Source: Betaproteobacteria bacterium | Lineage (GTDB): Bacteria > Pseudomonadota > Gammaproteobacteria > Burkholderiales > SG8-39 | Direction of reading: 5' to 3' | DNA: 64,000 nucleotides | Assembly: GCA_004297625.1 (NCBI GenBank) | Contig: SCTY01000026.1 | Span: 124,001 to 188,000 of the forward strand | Part shown: positions 25,887 to 36,972 of the stretch, in pieces | Numbering within the stretch: position 1 is the first letter of the stretch | Layout of the letters: each line of letters opens with the position of its first letter | The notes under the pieces: generated by a model | Seen by the model: only the letters and a program-made list of their open reading frames with translations | Database searches by the model: none | Told to the model about the DNA's origin: nothing | Made by a program: the position numbers and the translations under genes

Positions 25887-26728
25887 TGCGGTGGGTATTC
25901 CTCGCGCTTCTCGTGGGTCTGGCGGGCTGCGCGACGACCGGCGAGGGCGACCCGCGCGATCCGTTCGAGGGATTCAACCGCGGAATCTACAAATTCAACG
26001 AGACGGTGGACGAGGCGATCGCGAAGCCGGTGGCCACCGCGTACCGCGACGTCGTGCACGAAGAGATCCGCAACCGCGTACGCAACTTCTTCTCGAACAT
26101 CGGGGATGTGTTCATCGGCGTCAACAACGTCCTGCAGGGAAAGCTCTACGACGGCTTCGAGGATTTCATGCGGGTCGTGTTCAATAGCACGCTCGGGGTC
26201 TTCGGCATCAACGATGTCGCTTCGGACATGGGCATCGAGAAGCACAACGAGGACTTCGGGCAGACCTTCGGCCGCTGGGGCATCGGGTCGGGCCCCTACC
26301 TCGTGCTGCCGATCCTCGGCTCGAGCACGGTGCGCGACGGCGCCGGCACGGCGCTCGACCTTTACACCGATCCGCTCGACGACGTGCGCCCGATGCACGT
26401 GCGCAATTCGCTCATCGTGCTGCGGCTCACGGGCGCGCGCGCCGATCTTCTCGAGGCGAGCCGCATCCTCGAGCAGGCGGCGCTCGACAAGTACGTCTTC
26501 CAGCGCGACGCCTATCTGCAGCGCCGCCGCAGCCTCGTCTACGATGGCCGGCCGCCACGCGAGCCGCGCGAAGAGGAGGACGAGGAAGACAGGCAAGAAA
26601 AGCCGGAAAAACAAGAAAAGCCCGGAAAACAGGACGAAAAACAGGACAAGCAATCCAATTCGTACCTGCCGCGCATCCCCCGCAACTACGAAGCCGTCAT
26701 GGCTGCCGGATATGCGACTACTCCTTAG
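25886..26728 (+). CDS. mlaA: Outer-membrane lipoprotein MlaA (VacJ)
   Basis: 280-residue lipoprotein that removes misplaced phospholipids from the outer leaflet and passes them to MlaC. Lipobox LAGC near residue 15 and VacJ signatures DPFEGFNRGIYKFNETVD and YLVLPILGSSTVRD. I start at the ATG at 25886 (TGATG overlap with mlaD); a GTG one codon earlier is possible. The C terminus carries an unusual Glu/Lys/Gln/Pro-rich stretch of about 40 residues (around 225-262) built of repeated EKPEKQ-like units, probably disordered. It overlaps mlaC by 17 bp. Confidence 0.94.
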   Translation: MRWVFLALLVGLAGCATTGEGDPRDPFEGFNRGIYKFNETVDEAIAKPVATAYRDVVHEEIRNRVRNFFSNIGDVFIGVNNVLQGKLYDGFEDFMRVVFNSTLGVFGINDVASDMGIEKHNEDFGQTFGRWGIGSGPYLVLPILGSSTVRDGAGTALDLYTDPLDDVRPMHVRNSLIVLRLTGARADLLEASRILEQAALDKYVFQRDAYLQRRRSLVYDGRPPREPREEEDEEDRQEKPEKQEKPGKQDEKQDKQSNSYLPRIPRNYEAVMAAGYATTP

Positions 26729-27344
26729 CGCCTTCCTGTTTTGCTTTTTCATGCCAGCGGCTCAGGCAGACGATCTCGCGCCCGACGTCCTGGTGAAGAA
26801 CGTCACCCGCGAGGTGGTGGAGCTCATCAGCAAGGACAAGGAAATCCGCTCCGGAAACCGCGCCAAGCTGATGGAGGTCATCCAGGCCAAGGTGCTGCCG
26901 CACTTCAACTTCACCGGGATGACCGCGCTCGCCATGGGGCAGAGCTGGAGAAAGGCCACGCCTGAGCAGAGGAAGCGCCTCACCGGGGAGTTCAAGACCC
27001 TGCTCGTGCGCACCTACGCCAGCGCGCTTGCCGCCTACAGCGACCAGAAGTTCGACTACCGGCCGCTGCGCGCCAGGCCGACCGACACCGACGTGATCGT
27101 CAACGTGCGCGTGCTGCAGCCGGGCGCGCAGCCGGTGCCGATCGACTACAGCATGGAAAAGACCGCCTCGGGCTGGAAGGTGTACGACGTGATGGTCGGC
27201 GGCGTGAGCCTCGTGGCGAACTATCGCACGGAGTTCAACAACACCGTGCGCGAATCCGGCATCGACGGGCTTATCAAGAGCATGCAGGCGAAGAACCACT
27301 CTCTGGAGGCGGCTGCGCCGGAAAAGCCGGCGGAGGAGAAATGA
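26712..27344 (+). CDS. mlaC: Periplasmic phospholipid shuttle MlaC
   Basis: 210-residue periplasmic carrier that shuttles phospholipid between MlaA and MlaFEDB. Signal peptide MRLLLSAFLFCFFMPAAQAD, then an MlaC/Ttg2D domain with NFTGMTALAMGQSWRKATPE and VMVGGVSLVANYRTEFNNTV. The start at 26712 lies within the end of mlaA; longer upstream readings lack a signal peptide. C-terminal tail is Glu/Ala/Pro-rich. Confidence 0.95.
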   Translation: MRLLLSAFLFCFFMPAAQADDLAPDVLVKNVTREVVELISKDKEIRSGNRAKLMEVIQAKVLPHFNFTGMTALAMGQSWRKATPEQRKRLTGEFKTLLVRTYASALAAYSDQKFDYRPLRARPTDTDVIVNVRVLQPGAQPVPIDYSMEKTASGWKVYDVMVGGVSLVANYRTEFNNTVRESGIDGLIKSMQAKNHSLEAAAPEKPAEEK

Positions 27345-27631
27345 TCCGCCGCGAAGGCCGCCGCATACTCATCAGCGGCCCGGTGACGCTCGCCAACGTG
27401 GCGGCGGTCCTCGACGAGGGCCGGCGCCATCTCGAAGAGGGCGTGCGCACCGTGGACCTTGCCGAAGTCAGCGAAATGGATTCCTCGCTTCTTGCCCTGA
27501 TGCTCGCCTGGCTGCGCGAAGCGAAGAGCCGCAACCGCGAGCTCGCGTTCGCCAACCTGCCCGAGTCCCTGCGCACCATCGCCCGCCTGTACGGAGTGGA
27601 CGGCCTCCTTCCGGTCAGTACCTCACGCTGA
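27341..27631 (+). CDS. mlaB: STAS-domain protein MlaB
   Basis: 96-residue cytoplasmic STAS protein that binds and stabilises MlaF in the transporter. Family features include GPVTLANVAAVLDEG, the central VSEMDSSLLALML (normally the conserved Ser/Thr-containing helix start) and FANLPESLRTIARLYGVDGL. Overlaps mlaC by 4 bp; its TGA overlaps a CTG that probably starts the next gene. Confidence 0.93.
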   Translation: MIRREGRRILISGPVTLANVAAVLDEGRRHLEEGVRTVDLAEVSEMDSSLLALMLAWLREAKSRNRELAFANLPESLRTIARLYGVDGLLPVSTSR

Positions 27632-28527
27632 AAGCCATCGAAGTTCGCAACATCGAGAAGCGCTACGGCGCGCTGCGCGCGCTCGACGGCGTGAGCCTGG
27701 AGGTCGAGGAGGGCGAATTCTTCGGCCTGCTGGGGCCGAACGGCGCCGGCAAGACCACGCTCATCAACGTGGTCGCCGGGCTGGCGCGCGCCGACGCCGG
27801 CGCGGCGCGCGTCATGGGCGCCGACGTGGTCGCCGACTACCGGCGCGCGCGGCGCATGCTCGGCGTCGTGCCGCAGGAGCTGGTCTTCGATCCGTTCTTC
27901 ACCGTGCGCGAGACGCTGCGGCTGCAGTCGGGGTACTACGGCATCCGCGGCAACGATGCCTGGATCGACGAGGTGATGGAGCACCTGGACCTCACGGAGA
28001 AGGCGCAGGCGAACATGCGCTCGCTTTCGGGCGGCATGAAGCGCCGGGTGCTCGTCGCGCAGGCGCTGGTGCACAAGCCGCCGGTCATCATCCTCGATGA
28101 GCCGACGGCGGGCGTGGACGTCGAGCTGCGCCAGGGGCTGTGGCAGTTCGTCCGGCGCCTGAACCGCGACGGGCACACCATCGTTCTCACCACGCACTAC
28201 CTCGAGGAAGCCGAGGAGCATTGCAATCGCATCGCGATGCTGAAAAGCGGGCGCATCGCGGCGCTCGACTCCACGCGCAATCTGCTCGGCAGGTTCCCCG
28301 GGCTGGAGCTGCGGTTGCGCCTGGATCGCGGCGAGCTGCCCGAGGCGTTCCCGGCGCGGCTGGTTTCGCGCGATGGCGCACGCTTCGTCCTCAAGCTCGA
28401 CGATTACCGCGGCCTCGAGGACGCGCTCGCGCGCCTGCGCGAGGCGGGGCTCAAGGTGCTCGAGATCGAGCTCCAGCCGCCGGATCTCGAGGAGGTGTTC
28501 GTGCGGCTCACCGGGCGCGGCGCGTGA
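27628..28527 (+). CDS. ABC-2 exporter ATPase (YadG-like), likely CTG start
   Basis: ABC ATPase of about 299 residues with Walker A GPNGAGKT, signature LSGGMKRR and Walker B VIILDEPTAGVD. The protein family requires the first strand and A-loop tyrosine (AIEVRNIEKRYGALRALDGV). These are encoded upstream of the first ATG/GTG (GTG at 27691) with no in-frame ATG, GTG or TTG. The best start is CTG at 27628, which overlaps the mlaB stop as CTGA, exactly like the ATGA junctions around it. Starting at 27691 would delete about 21 conserved residues. Paired with the permease that follows; this pair often sits between mla and ibaG in Betaproteobacteria. Confidence 0.88.
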   Translation: MKAIEVRNIEKRYGALRALDGVSLEVEEGEFFGLLGPNGAGKTTLINVVAGLARADAGAARVMGADVVADYRRARRMLGVVPQELVFDPFFTVRETLRLQSGYYGIRGNDAWIDEVMEHLDLTEKAQANMRSLSGGMKRRVLVAQALVHKPPVIILDEPTAGVDVELRQGLWQFVRRLNRDGHTIVLTTHYLEEAEEHCNRIAMLKSGRIAALDSTRNLLGRFPGLELRLRLDRGELPEAFPARLVSRDGARFVLKLDDYRGLEDALARLREAGLKVLEIELQPPDLEEVFVRLTGRGA

Positions 28528-29279
28528 CGGGCTTCAGAACGCTTTTCGAGAAGGAACTGCTGCGCTTCTGGAAAGTGAGCGTGCAAACAATCGCCGCGCC
28601 GGTGCTGGTGGCGGTTCTCTACCTGGTCGTGTTTGCGCAAGCACTCGCAGGCCGGGCGCAGGCCTATCCAGGGGTCGACTATTCCGCCTTCCTGGTGCCC
28701 GGCCTCGTGATGATGAGCGTGCTGCAAAACGCCTTCGCGAACAGCTCCTCGAGCCTGGTGCAGTCCAAAATCACCGGCAACATCGTGTTCATCCTCCTGC
28801 CGCCTATCTCCTACCTGCAGTTCTTTTGCGCTTACGTGCTGGCGGCGATGGTTCGCGGGCTGGTGGTCGGCGCCGGAGTGCTCGGCGCCACCGTAGGGTT
28901 CGTGGAGCTGCGCCTCGAGGCGCCGCTGTGGGCGCTCGCCTTCGCGCTGGTCGGCGCGGCGCTGCTCGGCGCGCTCGGTGTCCTGGCCGGCATCGTTTCC
29001 GAGAAAATCGACCAGATGGCGGCGTTCCAGAACTTCGTCATCATGCCGCTCAGCTTCCTTTCGGGCGTGTTCTACTCCATTCACTCGCTGCCGGCGCTGT
29101 GGCTGCGCCTGTCGCACGCCAACCCCTTCTTCTACATGATCGACGGATTCCGCTACGGGTTCTTCGGCGTTTCGGATTTCTCTCCGGCGGCGAGCCTTGC
29201 GGTGGTGGGCGCGAGCTTGATTGCCGTATCTTTGGTGACCCTTCTCCTCCTCAAATCGGGCTATAAGCTGAGGCATTGA
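28524..29279 (+). CDS. ABC-2 exporter permease (YadH-like)
   Basis: 251-residue inner-membrane permease with six helices. The GTG at 28524 overlaps the ATPase stop as GTGA, giving MTGFRTLFEKELLRFWKVSV, the usual short amphipathic N terminus of YadH-type permeases. Typical phrases: FLVPGLVMMSVLQNAFANSS, SGVFYSIHSLPALW and NPFFYMIDGFRYGFFG. Substrate unknown; the neighbourhood suggests an envelope lipid or polymer. Confidence 0.9.
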   Translation: MTGFRTLFEKELLRFWKVSVQTIAAPVLVAVLYLVVFAQALAGRAQAYPGVDYSAFLVPGLVMMSVLQNAFANSSSSLVQSKITGNIVFILLPPISYLQFFCAYVLAAMVRGLVVGAGVLGATVGFVELRLEAPLWALAFALVGAALLGALGVLAGIVSEKIDQMAAFQNFVIMPLSFLSGVFYSIHSLPALWLRLSHANPFFYMIDGFRYGFFGVSDFSPAASLAVVGASLIAVSLVTLLLLKSGYKLRH

Positions 29280-29280
29280 C

Positions 29281-30766
<1,486 letters not shown>

Positions 30767-30773
30767 CGTCGGC

Positions 30774-30802
30774 TGGCTATCCCACTGTTTTGGCGGTAAA
30801 AT
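30774..30802 (+). promoter_or_regulatory. Candidate promoter of the his operon
   Basis: TAAAAT at 30797-30802 is a good -10 box, 21 bp before the hisG ATG. The hexamer 17 bp upstream (TGGCTA, 30774-30779) is a weak -35 match. It falls in the 57-bp gap between murA and hisG. No his leader peptide or attenuator was seen, in line with other Betaproteobacteria. Confidence 0.45.
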
Positions 30803-30823
30803 TTCACCTTTTTGCCGCCGCGT

Positions 30824-31468
30824 ATGGCCGACATCAGCATCGCGCTTTCCAAGGGACGGATCTTCGACGAGACCGTACCCCTGCTCGCGCGCGTGGGCAT
30901 TGCGCCGAAATCCAACGGGGCGAGCTCGCGCAAGCTCATCCTGGCGACTCACCGCAGCGACGTGCGGCTCATCATCGTGCGCGCGACGGACACGCCCACT
31001 TACGTGCGCTACGGCGGCGCGGACCTCGGCATCGCCGGCCGCGACGTGCTCGTCGAGCACGGCGGCGATGGCCTGTACCAGCCGGTCGACCTCGGCATTG
31101 CGGCCTGCCGCATGATGGTGGCCGTGAAGAAGGGTTTCGATTACGAGGGGGCGGTGCGCCAGGGCGCGCGCCTGCGGGTGGCCACCAAATACGTGAACAT
31201 CACGCGCGAGCACTTCGCCGCCAAAGGGGTGCACGTCGACCTCATCCGGCTCTACGGGTCGATGGAGCTCGCGCCGCTCGTCGGGCTGGCCGATGCCATC
31301 GTGGATCTCGTCTCCACCGGCAACACCCTGCGCGCGAACGACCTGGTTGAAGCCGAACAGATCATGCCGGTATCTGCGCGGCTGATCGTCAATCAGGCGG
31401 CGCTGAAAACCAAGCGCGCCGCGCTGCAGCCGCTCATCGATGCGTTCGCCAAGGCGGCGGAAAAATGA
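30824..31468 (+). CDS. hisG: ATP phosphoribosyltransferase HisG (short form)
   Basis: First enzyme of histidine synthesis. 214 residues, the short HisGS form that lacks the C-terminal regulatory domain and normally needs HisZ; no hisZ lies in the window. ATG at 30824 gives [20 protein letters not shown]. Conserved [13 protein letters not shown] is the PRPP-binding loop (about 162-174). An in-frame TTG four codons upstream is a poorer start. Overlaps hisD by ATGA. Confidence 0.96.
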   Translation: MADISIALSKGRIFDETVPLLARVGIAPKSNGASSRKLILATHRSDVRLIIVRATDTPTYVRYGGADLGIAGRDVLVEHGGDGLYQPVDLGIAACRMMVAVKKGFDYEGAVRQGARLRVATKYVNITREHFAAKGVHVDLIRLYGSMELAPLVGLADAIVDLVSTGNTLRANDLVEAEQIMPVSARLIVNQAALKTKRAALQPLIDAFAKAAEK

Positions 31469-32733
31469 AGCTGCGGCGCCTTTCGACGCGCTCGCCTGGG
31501 TTCGACGCGGAGCTCGCGGCGCTCACGCGCTACGACGCCGCGCGCGACGCCGCCGTGGAACAGGCCGTCCGCGCGATCCTGGCGGACGTGCGCGCGCGCG
31601 GCGATGCGGCGGTACTCGAATACAGCCGGCGCTTCGACCGCGTAAGCGCGCGCTCGATGGCCGAGCTGGAGATGGCTTCCTCGAAAGCAAAAATCGAAGA
31701 AAAACTCGCCGCAGCCCTCCGGCTCGCGCACGAGCGCATTCGGCGCTTTCACGAAAAACAGCTGCAGCAATCGTGGGACTACAGCGAGGGCGACGGTACG
31801 CACCTCGGCCAGCGCATCACGCCGCTCGAGCGCGTGGGCCTTTACGTCCCGGGCGGCAAGGCGGCGTATCCGTCTTCGGTGCTCATGAACGCGGTACCGG
31901 CCAAGGTGGCGGGAGTGCACGAGCTCATCATGGTGAGCCCGAACCCCAACCCGCTGGTGCTAGCGGCGGCCGCGCTTGCCGGGGTCGATCGCGTCATCGG
32001 CATCGGCGGCGCGCAGGCGGTGGCCGCGCTCGCCTACGGCACGCAGTCCGTCCCGCGCGTGGACAAGATCGTCGGCCCCGGCAACGTGTACGTCGCCGAA
32101 GCGAAGCGCCAGGTTTTCGGCGAAGTGGGCATCGACATGGTGGCGGGGCCTTCCGAGATCCTGGTGATCTCCGACGGGCATACGCCGGCCGACTGGCTGG
32201 CCATGGACCTCTTCTCGCAGGCCGAGCACGACGAATCGGCGCAGGCGCTGCTGCTGTCGCCCGACGTGCGCCATATCAACGCGGTGCAGTCGGCGATCGA
32301 GCGGCTGCTCGCCGATATGCCGCGGCGCGACACGATCGCCGCCTCGCTGCTCGCCCGGGGAGCGCTCATCGAGACCCGCGACCTCGACGAAGCCTGCGCG
32401 CTCGCCAACCGCATCGCGCCCGAGCACCTCGAGCTCTCGGTCGAGGAGCCCCGGGCCTGGCTGCCGAAGCTGCGCAACGCCGGTGCGGTGTTTCTCGGGC
32501 GTTGGAGCTCCGAAGCCATCGGCGACTATTGCGCCGGACCTAACCACGTGCTTCCCACCGCCGGCACGGCGCGTTTCTCCTCGCCGCTCGGCGTGTACGA
32601 CTTTCAGAAGCGCACGAGCATCATCGAGGTTTCACGCGCCGGCGCGGAGAGCCTCGGGCGCATTTCCTCTGTTCTCGCCGAAGGCGAAGGCCTCTCCGCG
32701 CACGCGCGCTCGGCCGAAATGCGCTTCAAATGA
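31465..32733 (+). CDS. hisD: Histidinol dehydrogenase HisD
   Basis: Last two oxidation steps, histidinol to histidine; zinc enzyme. 422 residues with [22 protein letters not shown], the glycine-rich [22 protein letters not shown] and [12 protein letters not shown]. The catalytic EH pair is in IAPEHLEL. Start overlaps hisG, end overlaps hisC, both as ATGA. Confidence 0.97.
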   Translation: MKLRRLSTRSPGFDAELAALTRYDAARDAAVEQAVRAILADVRARGDAAVLEYSRRFDRVSARSMAELEMASSKAKIEEKLAAALRLAHERIRRFHEKQLQQSWDYSEGDGTHLGQRITPLERVGLYVPGGKAAYPSSVLMNAVPAKVAGVHELIMVSPNPNPLVLAAAALAGVDRVIGIGGAQAVAALAYGTQSVPRVDKIVGPGNVYVAEAKRQVFGEVGIDMVAGPSEILVISDGHTPADWLAMDLFSQAEHDESAQALLLSPDVRHINAVQSAIERLLADMPRRDTIAASLLARGALIETRDLDEACALANRIAPEHLELSVEEPRAWLPKLRNAGAVFLGRWSSEAIGDYCAGPNHVLPTAGTARFSSPLGVYDFQKRTSIIEVSRAGAESLGRISSVLAEGEGLSAHARSAEMRFK

Positions 32734-33785
32734 CGCCCGGCGAGCTCATCCGGCCGGAAATCCTCGCGCTGAAGGCCTACCACGTCGCCGAAGCCGACGG
32801 CATGGTGAAGCTCGACGCGATGGAGAATCCCTACCCGCTGCCCGAGGCGCTGCGCCGCGGGCTCGCCGAGGTGCTCGCGCGCGTCGAGCTCAACCGCTAC
32901 CCCGAGCCCAGCGGCCGCAAGCTGCGCGAGCTCCTGGCACGCAAGATGCACGTGCCGCAAGGCATGGAGCTGCTGCTCGGCAATGGCTCCGATGACCTCA
33001 TCCAGATTGTGACGCTCGCGATGGCGCGCCCCGGCGCGGTCATGATGTTTCCCGCCCCGACCTTCGTGATGTACGGCATGAACGCCACGCTCACCGGCAT
33101 GCGCGCGGTGCCGGTGCCGCTGCGCGAAGATTTCTCCTTCGATGCAGACGCTTTCGTCGCGCGCATGAAGCGCGAGCGTCCCGCGCTGGTGTTTCTCGCC
33201 TACCCGAACAATCCCACCGGCGTGCTTTATCCGGAGGAAGATGTCCTCAAGGTGATCCGCGCCGCCGGGGGCCTTGTGGTCATCGACGAGGCCTACCACG
33301 TGTTCGCCGGCAAGAGCTTCATGCCGCGCCTCACGGAATTTCCGAACCTCGTCATCATCCGCACCGTGTCCAAGCTCGGCCTGGCGGGGATTCGCCTCGG
33401 CTACCTCGCGGGCCGCCCGGAATGGGTGGAGCAGTTCAACAAGGTGCGCCAGGCCTACAACGTCGGCGTGCTGACGCAGGCGGCGGCGCTTTTCGCGCTC
33501 GAGCGCCTGGACGTTCTCGAGGGCCAGGCCGCGCTTATCCGTTCGCAGAGAGACGAATTGAAGAAGGGACTGGAAGGCCTGAAAGGCGTCACGGTGTTCC
33601 CTTCGCACGCCAACTTCTTCCTGCTGCGCGTGCCGGACGCCGACGCGGTGTTCGAGCGGCTGAAGCGCCAAGGCGTGCTGGTGCGCAACCTGCACCCCGG
33701 AGTCCGCAGCTGTGTGCGGGTAACGGTCGGCACGCCGGACGAAAACCGTATACTGCTAACCGCGCTGCGCGAAGCCCTTACATGA
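32730..33785 (+). CDS. hisC: Histidinol-phosphate aminotransferase HisC
   Basis: PLP enzyme converting imidazole acetol phosphate to histidinol phosphate. 351 residues, fold type I. PLP-binding Lys215 in [14 protein letters not shown], Asp/Tyr in [10 protein letters not shown], and substrate motif AYPNNPTG. Starts [19 protein letters not shown], which is typical of HisC in this group. 4-bp overlaps on both sides. Confidence 0.96.
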   Translation: MTPGELIRPEILALKAYHVAEADGMVKLDAMENPYPLPEALRRGLAEVLARVELNRYPEPSGRKLRELLARKMHVPQGMELLLGNGSDDLIQIVTLAMARPGAVMMFPAPTFVMYGMNATLTGMRAVPVPLREDFSFDADAFVARMKRERPALVFLAYPNNPTGVLYPEEDVLKVIRAAGGLVVIDEAYHVFAGKSFMPRLTEFPNLVIIRTVSKLGLAGIRLGYLAGRPEWVEQFNKVRQAYNVGVLTQAAALFALERLDVLEGQAALIRSQRDELKKGLEGLKGVTVFPSHANFFLLRVPDADAVFERLKRQGVLVRNLHPGVRSCVRVTVGTPDENRILLTALREALT

Positions 33786-34369
33786 GAACCGCGGAAATCA
33801 CGCGCAATACGAAGGAAACGCAGATCCGGGTGAAGCTCAACCTGGACGGCAAGGGGGGCGCGCGGCTTTCCACCGGGTTGCCTTTCCTGGAGCACATGCT
33901 CGACCAGGTGGCGCGCCACGGCATGCTCGACCTGGAGATCGAAGCGAAGGGCGACCTGCACATCGACGCGCACCACACCGTCGAGGACATCGGCATCACG
34001 CTCGGCCAGGCGTTCGCCAAGGCGATCGGCGACAAGGCGGGAGTGCGCCGCTTCGGCCATGCCTACGTTCCGCTCGACGAGGCGCTGTCGCGCGTCGTGA
34101 TCGATTTTTCCGGACGGCCGGGGCTCGTCTACGACGTGGCGTTCAGCCGTTCGCTCATCGGCGAGTTCGATGTCGACCTGGTGCACGAGTTCTTCCAGGG
34201 CTTCGTCAACCACGCGCAGGTGACCTTGCACATCGACAACCTGCGCGGCGACAACGCGCACCACCAGTGCGAGACGGTGTTCAAGGCTTTCGCGCGTGCG
34301 CTGCGCATTGCGGCCGAGGCCGACCCGCGCGCCGCGGGAACGGTGCCTTCGACCAAGGGTTCGCTGTAA
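33782..34369 (+). CDS. hisB: Imidazoleglycerol-phosphate dehydratase HisB (monofunctional)
   Basis: 195-residue dehydratase without the N-terminal phosphatase domain found in E. coli HisB; histidinol phosphate must therefore be dephosphorylated by a separate enzyme not seen here. Metal-binding repeats [13 protein letters not shown] and [10 protein letters not shown] early, and [15 protein letters not shown] and [17 protein letters not shown] late. Overlaps hisC by ATGA. Confidence 0.97.
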   Translation: MRTAEITRNTKETQIRVKLNLDGKGGARLSTGLPFLEHMLDQVARHGMLDLEIEAKGDLHIDAHHTVEDIGITLGQAFAKAIGDKAGVRRFGHAYVPLDEALSRVVIDFSGRPGLVYDVAFSRSLIGEFDVDLVHEFFQGFVNHAQVTLHIDNLRGDNAHHQCETVFKAFARALRIAAEADPRAAGTVPSTKGSL

Positions 34370-34370
34370 T

Positions 34371-34982
34371 TTGAGAATCGCGGTCGTCGATTACGGCATG
34401 GGCAATCTGCGCTCGGTGTCCAAGGCCATCGAGCACGTCACCCCGCAGGCCGAGGTCATGGTGACCGCCGACCCGGACAGGATCGCTTCATGCGAGAGAG
34501 TCGTCGTCCCGGGCCAGGGCGCGATGCCCGACTGCATGCGCCAGCTCCGCGAGAGCGGGGCGCGCGAGGCGGTGATCGAGGCGGCGCGCTCAAAGCCCTT
34601 TCTCGGCATCTGCATCGGCCTGCAGATGCTCTTCGAGCATGGCGAGGAAGGCGATACGCAGGGGCTGGGGCTGCTCGCGGGCGATGTGCCGCGCTTCTCG
34701 GTGCCGGGGCTCAAAATTCCGCACATGGGCTGGAACGAAGTCTTGCAAACCCGGGCGCACCCCCTTTGGGCCGACATCGCCGACGCCAGCCGCTTCTATT
34801 TCGTGCACAGCTACTATCCCGCGCCGCGGGATCCGGCGCTGACCGCCGGAACCGCGGTGTACGGGAAGCCCTTTACCTGCGCGGTGGCCCGGGATAACAT
34901 TTTTGCCGTCCAGTTCCATCCGGAAAAAAGCCAGTCCGCGGGCCTGCAACTCCTGTCCAACTTCGTGCGCTGGCGTCCTTGA
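34371..34982 (+). CDS. hisH: Imidazole glycerol phosphate synthase glutaminase subunit HisH (TTG start)
   Basis: Class I glutamine amidotransferase that feeds ammonia to HisF. 203 residues from a TTG at 34371, one base after the hisB stop, reading [19 protein letters not shown]; this is exactly where HisH proteins begin, and no ATG or GTG fits. Nucleophile Cys81 in [10 protein letters not shown]; the His-Glu pair is in QFHPEKSQ; oxyanion loop PGQGAM. Confidence 0.95.
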   Translation: MRIAVVDYGMGNLRSVSKAIEHVTPQAEVMVTADPDRIASCERVVVPGQGAMPDCMRQLRESGAREAVIEAARSKPFLGICIGLQMLFEHGEEGDTQGLGLLAGDVPRFSVPGLKIPHMGWNEVLQTRAHPLWADIADASRFYFVHSYYPAPRDPALTAGTAVYGKPFTCAVARDNIFAVQFHPEKSQSAGLQLLSNFVRWRP

Positions 34983-34983
34983 T

Positions 34984-35733
34984 GTGTTGGTAATACCTGC
35001 AATCGACCTGAAGGACGGGCGCTGCGTGCGCCTCAAGCAGGGCGACATGCGCACTGCGACCGTGTTCTCGGAAGAGCCCGTGGCCATGGCGAAGCACTGG
35101 GCGGCACAGGGGGCGCGGCGGCTGCACATCGTCGACTTGAATGGCGCGATCGCCGGCCGGCCGAAGAACGAGAAAGTGATCCGCGACATCGTCGCGGCGG
35201 TCGGCGACAAGGTGCCGATCCAGCTCGGCGGCGGCATCCGCGACCTCGATGCGATCGAGAGCTACCTCGATGCCGGGGTGAGCTACGTGGTCATCGGCAC
35301 CGCGGCGGTGAAAAACCCCGGATTCCTGTCCGACGCCTGCTACGCGTTCCCGGGGCACGTCATCGCCGGCCTGGACGCGAAGGAAGGCAAGGTGGCGGTG
35401 GAAGGCTGGTCGAAGATGACCGGGCACGACGTCGTCGATCTCGCCAGGAAATTCGAGGAATACGGGGTCGAGGCGATCATCTACACCGACATCGGCCGCG
35501 ACGGCATGATGACCGGCATCAACATCGAGGCGACGCTCAAGCTCGCCCAGGCGCTCAAGACGCCGATCATCGCCTCGGGCGGCCTCAACAGCGTCGCCGA
35601 TGTGGAAACGGTGTGCGCCAAGCTCGTCCCGGAGGGCATCATCGGCGCCATCGCCGGGCGCGCCCTGTACGAGGGCAAGCTCGACCTCAAGTCCGCGCAG
35701 GCGGCGGCCGACAAGGCGCTCGGCAAGGGCTGA
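34984..35733 (+). CDS. hisA: Phosphoribosylformimino-5-aminoimidazole carboxamide ribotide isomerase HisA
   Basis: TIM-barrel isomerase, 249 residues. The reading frame opens at GTG 34984 one base after hisH ([20 protein letters not shown]); TTG at 34987 is an alternative. Catalytic Asp8 in AIDLKDG and the second acid in [11 protein letters not shown]; phosphate-binding GGGIRDL and ASGGLNS. Confidence 0.95.
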   Translation: MLVIPAIDLKDGRCVRLKQGDMRTATVFSEEPVAMAKHWAAQGARRLHIVDLNGAIAGRPKNEKVIRDIVAAVGDKVPIQLGGGIRDLDAIESYLDAGVSYVVIGTAAVKNPGFLSDACYAFPGHVIAGLDAKEGKVAVEGWSKMTGHDVVDLARKFEEYGVEAIIYTDIGRDGMMTGINIEATLKLAQALKTPIIASGGLNSVADVETVCAKLVPEGIIGAIAGRALYEGKLDLKSAQAAADKALGKG

Positions 35734-35735
35734 CC

Positions 35736-36494
35736 ATGCCGCTCGCCAAACGGGTGATTCCCTGCCTCGACGTCACCGCGGGCCGGGTGGTGAAGGGCGT
35801 CAATTTCGTCGCGCTGCGCGACGCCGGCGACCCGGTGGAGATCGCCGCGCGCTACGACGCCGAAGGCGCCGACGAGCTCGCGTTTCTCGACATCACGGCG
35901 AGCTCGGACGAGCGCGACATCCTGCTGCACGTCATCGAGGCGGTTGCCGCGCGCGTATTCATCCCGCTCACGGTAGGCGGCGGCGTGCGCAAGGTCGAGG
36001 ACGTGCGGCGGCTGCTCAACGCGGGCGCGGACAAGGTCTCGATCAACACTGCCGCAGTGCAGAACCCGCAGCTCGTGCGCGAGGCCTCGGGCATCGTCGG
36101 CTGCCAATGCATCGTCGTGGCGATCGACGCGAAGAGAAAAGGCGCTGCATGGGAGGTCTACACCCACGGCGGGCGCAAACCGACCGGGCTGGACGCGGTG
36201 GAATGGGCCCGGCGCATGGAGGCGGCGGGCGCTGGAGAGATCCTGCTCACCAGCATGGATCGCGACGGCACGCGAGACGGTTTCGATCTGCAGCTCACGC
36301 GCTCGGTGTGCGATGCGGTCGGCGTGCCGGTGATCGCTTCGGGCGGCGTCGGCACGCTCGAGCACCTCGCCGAAGGCGTGATCGAGGGCCATGCCGACGC
36401 GGTGCTCGCGGCGAGCGTGTTCCATTTCGGCGACTTCACGGTGCGCCAGGCGAAACAGCATATGCGGCAGCGCGGTATCGAGGTGCGCTTGTGA
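35736..36494 (+). CDS. hisF: Imidazole glycerol phosphate synthase cyclase subunit HisF
   Basis: TIM-barrel cyclase partner of HisH, 252 residues. [20 protein letters not shown] has the catalytic Asp; the second acid is in [12 protein letters not shown]; phosphate sites are VGGGVRK and [11 protein letters not shown]. Two bp after hisA. It is followed by a palindromic repeat that separates it from hisI. Confidence 0.97.
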   Translation: MPLAKRVIPCLDVTAGRVVKGVNFVALRDAGDPVEIAARYDAEGADELAFLDITASSDERDILLHVIEAVAARVFIPLTVGGGVRKVEDVRRLLNAGADKVSINTAAVQNPQLVREASGIVGCQCIVVAIDAKRKGAAWEVYTHGGRKPTGLDAVEWARRMEAAGAGEILLTSMDRDGTRDGFDLQLTRSVCDAVGVPVIASGGVGTLEHLAEGVIEGHADAVLAASVFHFGDFTVRQAKQHMRQRGIEVRL

Positions 36495-36501
36495 AAACCG
36501 C

Positions 36502-36572
36502 AAATCAGGGACAGACCACGTTTTTTTCTCTTCGTTGCCCGGTCCGGGAAAAACGTGGTCTGTCCCTGATTT
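36502..36572. repeat. Palindromic GGGACAGACC repeat, copy 1 (hisF-hisI gap)
   Basis: Perfect 24-bp inverted arms (36502-36525 and 36549-36572) around a 23-nt centre that itself contains CCCGGTCCGGG. The arm core AGGGACAGACCACG recurs at 57191-57263, and the shorter core GGGACAGACC at 55265-55322. It fills nearly the whole 94-bp gap inside the his operon and would fold into a long hairpin in the transcript. It resembles REP-type repeats that RAYT transposases mobilise; no RAYT gene is in the window. Confidence 0.85.
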
Positions 36573-36588
36573 TGTTTTTGGGGTTCGC

Positions 36589-36972
36589 ATGAGCTGGCTC
36601 GACGAAATTCCCTGGAACAAGGACGGATTGATCACGGCCATCGCGCAGGACGCCTCTTCCGGGAAAATCCTGATGGTCGCGTGGATGAACCGCGAAGCCC
36701 TGAAGGAGACGGTCGAAAGCGAGCAGGCGGTCTACTGGTCGCGCTCGCGCAAGAAGCTGTGGCGCAAGGGCGAGGAATCCGGGCACGTGCAGAAGGTGAC
36801 CGAGGTGCGCCTGGACTGCGACGCCGACGCGGTGCTGCTGAAAGTGGAGCAGGCAGGCGGCATCGCCTGCCATACCGGACGCGAAAGCTGCTTTTTCCGA
36901 AAACTCGAGGACGGGAGGTGGGTGACGACCGATCCGGTGCTCAAGGATCCCTCGCTCATCTACAAGAAATGA
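36589..36972 (+). CDS. hisI: Phosphoribosyl-AMP cyclohydrolase HisI
   Basis: 127-residue cyclohydrolase, monofunctional (separate from HisE). The ATG at 36589 gives [20 protein letters not shown]. Motifs: [27 protein letters not shown], metal-binding DCDADAVLL and the zinc cysteines in [11 protein letters not shown]. The open frame extends upstream only through the palindromic repeat. Overlaps hisE by ATGA. Confidence 0.96.
   Translation: MSWLDEIPWNKDGLITAIAQDASSGKILMVAWMNREALKETVESEQAVYWSRSRKKLWRKGEESGHVQKVTEVRLDCDADAVLLKVEQAGGIACHTGRESCFFRKLEDGRWVTTDPVLKDPSLIYKK

Noticed and set aside
27691..28527. GTG at 27691 as the start of the ABC ATPase
   Set aside because: It removes the first strand and A-loop residues that are clearly encoded just upstream.
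36502..36572. The palindrome in the his operon as a simple terminator
   Set aside because: Arms extend symmetrically past any T run and the same arms recur upstream of a gene start at 57191, so a repeat element explains it better. A terminating side effect is still possible.
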